Source: Rutidosis leptorrhynchoides
Lineage: Eukaryota; Streptophyta; Magnoliopsida; Asterales; Asteraceae
Assembly (NCBI RefSeq): GCF_046630445.1
Contig: NC_092333.1
Span: 99,470,001-99,534,000 of the forward strand
Direction of reading: 5' to 3'
DNA length: 64,000 bases
Shown: positions 57,354 to 64,000 of the stretch, piece by piece
Numbering within the stretch: the first letter of the stretch is position 1
Layout: each line of letters opens with the position of its first letter
Made by a program: the position numbers and the translations under genes
Notes under the pieces: model-generated
Seen by the model: only the letters and a program-made list of their open reading frames with translations
What the model was told of the DNA's origin: nothing
Database searches by the model: none

Positions 57354-57704
57354 ATGAAGACTTCCTGTGAACTAAACCATGGTCTAATGCTACACGCTTT
57401 GATCACTGAACGTAATAATGACACCCTTCCAAGTGAATTGGTATCATTAATCAGAGGTAAATTGGACGGAGTAAGAAAAGAATCCAGGAACGAAAATAAT
57501 AAGTTACAGTTTGGTAAAGGAAAATCAAAATCCGCAGTGAAAAGAAGAGCACGACACCTTGAAAGATGTCACAAATGCGGAAAATGGTCACACGAAGGAA
57601 AATGTTCGACGAATCAGACATATTCCAATACCGAATTCGTTACTTTATGCAGAGATGGACTGTTCATATGTTTCAAAGAAAAAACATTAAATGCTCGAGG
57701 TTAA
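57354..57704 (+). CDS. Small basic ORF with a zinc-knuckle-like motif (116 aa)
   Basis: ATG at 57354. Helical, charged N-terminus, then a strongly basic stretch (KGKSKSAVKRRARHLE) and CHKCGKWSHEGKC, a CX2CX4HX3C motif close to the retroviral zinc knuckle. The frame remains coding-like after the TAA at 57702-57704, to another stop at 57768-57770 (ENQLVRLSYEWAKAGH), so that TAA may be a recent nonsense mutation. A nucleic-acid-binding role is inferred. I do not recognise a named family. Confidence 0.65.
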   Translation: MKTSCELNHGLMLHALITERNNDTLPSELVSLIRGKLDGVRKESRNENNKLQFGKGKSKSAVKRRARHLERCHKCGKWSHEGKCSTNQTYSNTEFVTLCRDGLFICFKEKTLNARG

Positions 57705-57770
57705 GCCTATGTAGCTATGGAAAACCAATTAGTCCGACTATCTTATGAGTGGGCTAAAGCAGGTCACTAA

Positions 57771-58676
57771 GAATTCTATTTCATAGGTAAGTATGTACAG
57801 TTTTTATGTTTATTTTTATTGCTTTTAACCTTTTGATAATAAACGCTAAATCGTTCGCTATAAAGTATTAAATTGGTATTCAATAAAATTAGGTTTTGCG
57901 ACCTAAATTATTGATTTCATACAAAAATTTACTACATCACTGCGAAATTTACCGTTTATTCTTAAGGTATAAATATCTTTAATCAATCAACCCAAAATAT
58001 TTCAAAAATTCGTCATGAGTTAAACTAGGTTATGGAACCAAAATTACTTTACCGAAAAGAGGGGCATATATTTTTGATAATATTTGATTGATTAAAGTGG
58101 GATAAAAGACCAAACAGATTTTTAATTTTATTTTTACTTTGTTTTTAAAATTAATATTAAAATAATATTGTAAACTTTTTAAATCAATATATTTAAGTTT
58201 GTAAATATTTGAAAAATTAATATTTTTAATATAAGTTTGCATGTATAAAAACAAAAATATAATAAAAGTTTGGTGTGAATTTTCAATTTTATTAATATAA
58301 ATTTTTAATTTTATGCATTTTAAATTTAAGTTTGGTGTGAATTTAAAAACAAAAATTTACTTTATTTCGTTAAGTTAAAAATATGATTTTTAAAATTCGT
58401 CGTAAGTTGAAGACTAGGTCATTGAACCGAAATTGCTTTACCCAAGGGAGGGATGAGAACTTTTATTATCATTATTTTTAATCTTATTGAATTAAAGTAT
58501 GCCAAAAACATTTAAAAAACCCAAAAACCTTTGCTTTTAAAACTGCGCTTAAAATTGACAATTTTTAAAATTTTGTCGAGGGACGGACTAGGACAACGTT
58601 CCGAAACGCCCTCATCCTAAAAATAAACAAATTTTGAAAATTTAATTTAATTATATGTTTTAAAAAGTGTAAGGTT

Positions 58677-58680
<4 letters not shown>
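57771..58680 (+). other. Non-coding spacer with repeated motif
   Basis: AT-rich. An ACTAGG..GAACCNAAATTNCTTTACC motif recurs at about 58022-58060 and 58420-58455, with a weaker third copy at about 58585-58615. AAGTTTGGTGTGAATTT occurs twice. No gene. Confidence 0.6.

Positions 58681-58762
<82 letters not shown>
58681..58762. repeat. (TA)n microsatellite
   Basis: Uninterrupted TA run of about 80 bp, just upstream of the paired palindromes. Confidence 0.95.
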
Positions 58763-58764
<2 letters not shown>

Positions 58765-58768
58765 AGAC

Positions 58769-58817
58769 CCATGCGATCGCATGAGTTTTGAACTGCAACT
58801 CCATGCGATTGCATGGA
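58769..58817. promoter_or_regulatory. Paired palindromes upstream of the spliced ATHILA-type ORF
   Basis: CCATGCGATCGCATGA at 58769-58784 and TCCATGCGATTGCATGGA at 58800-58817. About 25 bp further is GATAAAACCC, a possible weak TATA element, then a CA/CT-rich leader (ACACACACATATACACAC) like the one after the LTR TATA box. This layout suggests an internal promoter. Inference only. Confidence 0.5.
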
Positions 58818-58960
58818 GCTGGATTTCAGGACAGATTGATAAAACCCAGCGAGCTGTTCTTTGTCTCCACAAAACACACACATATACACACGAACTCTCT
58901 CAAATTCTCACCAAATTTCACCATTTTTCACCGTAATTCGTCAAATTTCTTGCTCTAATC

Positions 58961-60525
58961 ATGCCTAGGTTCGGATTCTTCAACAAAAAGGTAAAAATTA
59001 CACCCCTAAACTCATAAATTTTCTAGTTTTTGTGATAATTACCAATATTTTACCTAATGTAATTTTGTTAATTTCTAGTGTAATTAGAGTTAAATTGTTA
59101 GTATATTATGCATGTATAACCTAGATTGATGCTATTTAACATGATTTGAAGCCAAAAACTTCAAAAATTTTAGAAATCTAGGGTTTGTGTTCTTGAGTAA
59201 TTTGGGGCTTTTTGATATAAACAGGTTATGGCCGATTTTTGTCATGAATTATTGCTAAATTAAGTAGTGTAACATGTTTAGGTAGCTAAATGATCCAAAC
59301 ATTGATCCTAAACATGATTTTTGGAGATTAAAGTAGACTTTTTAAGTCTAAAATTCATGAACTTGATTAATTTGATATAATTGCCATTTGAGACTTGTTT
59401 AATTGTTTGTAATGACTATTTTGACATGTTATTTGAGTTAAATACTTATGAACTTTGTATACATTTTCATATGTGCTTATTTGAAAAAGTGTAGAATTGT
59501 AAAAAATGTGAAAATGTGTATAAGTTTAATTTTGATTGAACATGCTATTGTGGTTAATTTAAGTTGTTATTTTGCTAACACTAATGCATATTTGGATGCA
59601 CAAATTTTGTGTTTAATATGTTTTGCAGAAAACCGATACTGCTGGTGCTTCATCATCATCTAGACAACTACAACAGGAACCTGAACCAGAATATGAGCCG
59701 CAATACGAGCCAGAACCCGAACAAGAACCACAACAGGAACAACAACATCAGCCTGATCAACATGTACCTTATTATTATCCGCTACAGTTTGTTAATGAAT
59801 TCATAGTAGTTCCGATGCATCCACCGGTAGAATACCCAACGATTCCTGAACACACGTTGCATCCTAATCTGAGATTCGACAGAAGCTGGAGAGATTACCC
59901 GGCATATCAAAGTAATAAATTCAAATTAGTAACAAAAGATGTAGAGATGCCTAGGGTAATTGATTGGGATCCTTTGAAAAGGGTACATCTAGCTGACCGT
60001 GTTAGACTGCTACTGATTCAAAGGTATGGCAGTTCTTCTTTTACTGATTGGGAACGCTTATTCACCATTCGTAGGCCTGTATATAAGGAATGGTGCGTCG
60101 AGCTGATGAGTACTATAGCATTAAATGTAGATGTAGATAGATTAGATGATAGAAGTTTTCTTAGATTTATACTTGGCTGTAGGATGTACAGGATGTCCAT
60201 GCTGGACATGGCCAGGGCTTTGCAGATATATACACCCGCTGAATTACTACTACCCGATTGTATGAATTTGATTTATCATGGTGAAAGGGTATATAGGAAT
60301 TTTGATGCGAACGCTGTCTGGAGGCGTATGTCAGATTATAATGTTTTTGGGCGGGCAGGAATACATACCTACTTACATATTAACAGAGCCGAGCTTCGTA
60401 TAATTCATAGATTTTTGGCTAACTCAATTACACAGAGAGGTCACAACAAGGAAAAATTGACCTTACATGATTTATTTTACCTAAAGTGTATTCGAGACCC
60501 AAGAGGCTTTGTTAATATCCCTTAA
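58961..60525 (+). CDS. ATHILA-type ORF, two exons, N-terminal 310 codons before an in-frame stop
   Basis: Exon 1 (58961-58990) codes MPRFGFFNKK and ends at a GTAAAAATT donor. Exon 2 begins at 59629 after TTTTGCAG and joins in frame, leaving a 638-bp intron. The protein has a Gln/Glu/Pro-rich segment (EPEPEYEPQYEPEPEQEP), then about 200 residues that resemble the ATHILA ORF1 domain: DWERLFTIRRPVYKEWCVEL, LRFILGCRMYRMSMLDMARAL, RIIHRFLANSITQRGHNKEK and LHDLFYLKCIRDPRG. A TAA at 60523-60525 interrupts the frame, which then continues to 60939. Function unknown. It stands in the env position but no signal peptide or transmembrane helix is visible. Without splicing there is no suitable ATG close to exon 2. 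Confidence 0.75.
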
Positions 60526-61150
60526 TGTGTTGGTTTTTATTTGTCTAAGATGGTTGAAGGAATACAGGAAGGGGGGATAATTGGAGGAGGTATTTTTGTT
60601 ACTCTCATTGGAGAGTATTTAGTTGTAGATAAGGACCAAGGGGGTCCACTTTTGGAATGTAGGGAACAGGTTGAGCCTTTAGGATTGAGGGTTTATGCGG
60701 GTGCTAAGGTATTGAAGAGTAGACGCAACCAGGCAATACCCTATGAAGGTAGTCATCCACAGGTAGAGAGAGGATCAGATGAGGAGATGGAGGAAGCAGA
60801 TGACATTAGGGATGTCATTCGGGAGGCTATGACTGACGTCTACCAGCATATAGATGAGGTAGATATGACAAACGTGGAGAGATTTCATCGGATGGAGCAG
60901 TGGCAAGCCCAGAATGATTACGAGCATTCCAGGCAATGACAGCATGATAGATGGGACTATCATCAGTGTCAGATTATGAGCCGGCTGTCACCTCAGGATC
61001 ACTACGTCCCGACCCGCTTACTATCCTCCACACCAGCCCGAGATGAGACCACCGTATACTCTCTACGATCCTAACCAGGCCTACCAGTACACCTATCACC
61101 AAGCATGGAACCCGGACAATGACATGAACTGGAACCCCTATCCAGATTGA
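60526..61150 (+). pseudogene. ATHILA-type ORF, C-terminal part
   Basis: Same frame as exon 2 after the TAA: LSKMVEGIQEGGIIGGGIFV, TLIGEYLVVDKDQGGPLLEC, VEPLGLRVYAGAKVLK, then an acidic region and a stop at 60937-60939. Beyond this, in shifted frames, a Tyr/Pro-rich tail (PPYTLYDPNQAYQYTYHQAW) ends with a TGA at 61148-61150, which is probably the original end. At least one stop and one frameshift therefore separate the parts. Confidence 0.65.
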
Positions 61151-62874
61151 TATAGTTCCTGTTGGTAATTTTTATGAATTTTATCTTGTGATTATTTCTG
61201 TTTATTTATGTTTAAACACATTATATTTTGATACTTTTATTGTATTGTTTAATATTTTAATTATTTTGTACTAATATTTCATATTTGATTTGAAAGTGGG
61301 ATTTTAAGTCCCATTTCAAATTACCATGCATGTTTATATTTGTATGTATGTATATTGTCAATTGTACAAAACAGGGTAAAACAGCGCATTTTCAAAGACT
61401 GGCATTAAGTTCAGAAAAAAGCTACTAATTTTGACGACAAAACGAAAAACAAATGTGATGTAACAACAAGACGGAATGAACAAATGATGTGCACCATTTA
61501 TCATTCAGCAAACAAATGCCAATATGTTTGAAAACTTTGGTAAAATTTAATCATTTTTCTACGCTAATCACCCTCAATAATTTAAATTGTTACTGATTTC
61601 TTGCAAATGATGGCATTGCAAGATCTTAAGTGTGGGAATGGGTTAAATTCTTTTGGATTTTTAAAAATTTTAAATTTATATACTTGGTTACCATTAAAAA
61701 TACTAGTAACGCAGTAGTTGTATTAGAATCTAGTGCTCTCTGATAATAAAGAACAACCCTAGTCTTATATACTGACTACCCAATTCTAGTAAAAATTTTC
61801 AAAATTTTCAATTAAATGAATTCAAAATCATGTTTATACATATTTATGAACGATAAAACTAGGTGTTAACACCGAAATTATTGTTACCTCGGAAAGGACA
61901 TAAATTGTGAAACAAACCAAAATGTTAGAATTCATTTAAAATGGCATAGAGGACAATAAAAAGGCAAATAAAAGAAAATAAAAAGCCAAGTGTGGGAAAA
62001 ATTTACCAAGTTATTTTGAACATATATCACATATTTATGTAACAAATAATTGAAGATACTTTTGCTTTGGACTAATTTAATCAGTTTTACCCGATTTACT
62101 GTAATATATTTGAAAGAAAGATGGAGCTACACGATGAATCAATTCCATCATTAAAAGGAAGTAAGTCTTCCGAAAAAGACACGCGCTTCTTGATTTAGGT
62201 CATGAAGTTGTCGTCCAGACCAGCTGTAGGTTGACGAAAAATCTAGAAAAGTCATCACTAAAATCAGCAGGAAATCCACGGACCTCAGCATCAAACAGGG
62301 TCACCAAGTGGTCAAACTTATCCTAACCATGAGAGGATCTGCCTCGTAAAATGGGGAGGGCGCCGTGCAAATTAGTTTGATAAGACTAATGAACCAGATC
62401 CCCAGAAAGGATAATCTCCTTAAAAGATCAAAAATCAGTTTAAGCCTGATATTACTCAATCCTTGAGATTGACTTTAAAGATTGAGAATTACAAACTCAT
62501 GGAATTCGATGATATCTAAAATCGAGCTTGAACGAGAAAATATTTTGATCAAATTACAAACATATTTGTTTTCTGAAAACCCATTTTCAATGCGTTAATT
62601 ACCATTGAACGTAAAATCCTAGGAATTCATCTGGAATTCATTAGGTCACCTGAACAAAATCAGGTGTCAACCGTAAGAACGGTGGTTGCATAGCATGGTC
62701 AAAGACAGGACCTTGTGCCAGACCGAAAAATTATGAGGGTGAGGTTTACTATTTCTCCTACAAAGGATAGTAATTGCATTCGACACGTTATAGACCATAA
62801 TTAAAAGCATGTCAGGGAACATTGCCTTAACAGTTGCTTGTTCAACGCTTTCCTTTGCAACCGGACGGTAGTTT
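61151..62874 (+). other. 3' untranslated region of the Athila-lineage element
   Basis: AT-rich, no ORF. AAGTGTGGGAATGGG (about 61629) and AAGTGTGGGAAAAA (about 61988) are purine-rich words like that near 57182. A further ACTAGG..ACCGAAATTATTGTTACC motif lies at about 61858-61895. The element is interrupted at 62875 before its 3' LTR. Confidence 0.6.
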
Positions 62875-64000
62875 TGAAATGTCCCGTTCTTATTGATTAA
62901 AAACGTTCCATATTAATTGATTTCGTTGCGAGGTTTTGACCTCTATATGAGACGTTTTTCAAAGACTGCATTCATTTTTAAAACAAACCATAACCTTTAT
63001 TTCATAAATAAAGGTTTAAAAAGCTTTACGTAGATTATCAAATAATGATAATCTAAAATATCCTGTTTACACACGACCATTACATAATGGTTTACAATAC
63101 AAATATGTTACATCGAAATCAGTTTCTTGAATGCAGTTTTTACACAGTATCATACAAACATGGACTCCAAATCTTGTCCTTATTTTAGTATGCAACAGCG
63201 GAAGCTCTTAGTATTCACCTGAGAATAAACATGCTTTAAACGTCAACAAAAATGTTGGTGAGTTATAGGTTTAACCTATATATATCAAATTGTAACAATA
63301 GACCACAAGATTTCATATTTCAATATACATCCCATACATAGAGATAAAAATCATTCATATGGTGAACACCTGGTAACCGACATTAACAAGATGCATATAT
63401 AAGAATATCCCCATCATTCCGGGACACCCTTCGGATATGATATAAATTTCGAAGTACTAAAGCATCTGGTACTTTGGATGGGGTTTGTTAGGCCCAATAG
63501 ATCTATCTTTAGGATTCGCGTCAATTAGGGTGTCTGTTCCCTAATTCTTAGATTACCAGACTTAATAAAAAGGGGCATATTCGATTTCGATACTTCAACC
63601 ATAGAATGTAGTTTCACGTACTTGTGTCTATTTTGTAAATCATTTATAAAACCTGCATGTATTCTCATCCCAAAAATATTAGATTTTAAAAGTGGGACTA
63701 TAACTCACTTTCACAGATTTTTACTTCGTCGAGAAGTAAGACTTGGCCACTGTTGATTCACGAACCTATAACAATATATACATATATATTAAAGTATGTT
63801 CAAAATATATTTACAACACTTTTAATATATTTTGATGTTTTAAGTTTATTAAGTCAGCTGTCCTCGTTAGTAACCTACAACTAGTTGTCCACAGTTAGAT
63901 GTACAGAAATAAATCGATAAATATTATCTTGAATCAATCCACGACCCAGTGTATACGTATCTCAGTATTGATCACAACTCAAACTATATATATTTTGGAA
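62875..64000 (-). repeat. LTR of the 3.6-kb LTR family, cut by the window end
   Basis: Begins TGAAATGTCCCGTTCTT and follows the LTR at 1952 onward (GAGGTTTTGACCTCTATATG, ATTCACCTGAGAATAAAC, CACCTGGTAACCGACATTAA, GGCCCAATAGATCTATC), with about 300 bp that differ near its start. It is inserted in the 3' region of the Athila-lineage element. No primer-binding site adjoins the left edge, so it is a 3' LTR or a solo LTR of a minus-strand element. Confidence 0.75.

Overview
The window is plant nuclear DNA. It holds plant-type LTR retrotransposons (Copia, Ty3/Gypsy chromovirus, Athila), a plant LINE, plant MITEs, long (TA)n microsatellites and one intron-containing plant gene. The LTR family styles look most like a composite (Asteraceae) genome, but that is an impression from family resemblance and no marker proves it. 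Nearly all of the 64 kb is nested transposable-element sequence.

Layout. 1-6.5 kb: the gag end and 3.6-kb LTR of a minus-strand LTR element, inserted in an opposite-strand LTR of the same family. 6.6-16.5 kb: a young Copia (SIRE-like) element whose 487-bp LTRs look identical, inserted in a LINE; its gag-pol is broken but its large third ORF is open. 17.3-18.1 kb: a foldback MITE lying between two TA microsatellites. 18-24 kb: the least disturbed part, with the only convincing host gene (an isoprenylated heavy-metal-domain protein, HIPP/HPP type, 20.1-20.9 kb) and several MITEs. 24-27.9 kb: a 5'-truncated LINE with a shortened Copia derivative inside it. 28.1-31.9 kb: a probable Helitron with internal repeats, interrupted by a 1.86-kb solo LTR. 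32-35 kb: decayed repeats. 35.2-44.9 kb: a complete, very young Tekay-like chromovirus with an intact 1491-aa gag-pol. 45.1-47.2 kb: part of another LTR. 47.2-62.9 kb: a degenerate Athila-lineage element with gag, pol, a second aspartic-protease domain, a zinc-knuckle ORF and a spliced ATHILA-type ORF. 62.9-64 kb: another LTR of the family seen at the left edge.

Most noteworthy: (1) several unrelated LTR families here carry arrays of short dyad-symmetric motifs; (2) the Athila element encodes two retropepsin-like domains, one of them after integrase; (3) its last ORF appears spliced and is preceded by the same paired 16-bp palindrome found upstream of the LTR TATA box; (4) three copies of one hAT-type MITE each have a perfect 8-bp target duplication; (5) a Copia copy with apparently identical LTRs carries several coding lesions, suggesting mobilisation in trans. 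All coordinates and alignments were read by eye.
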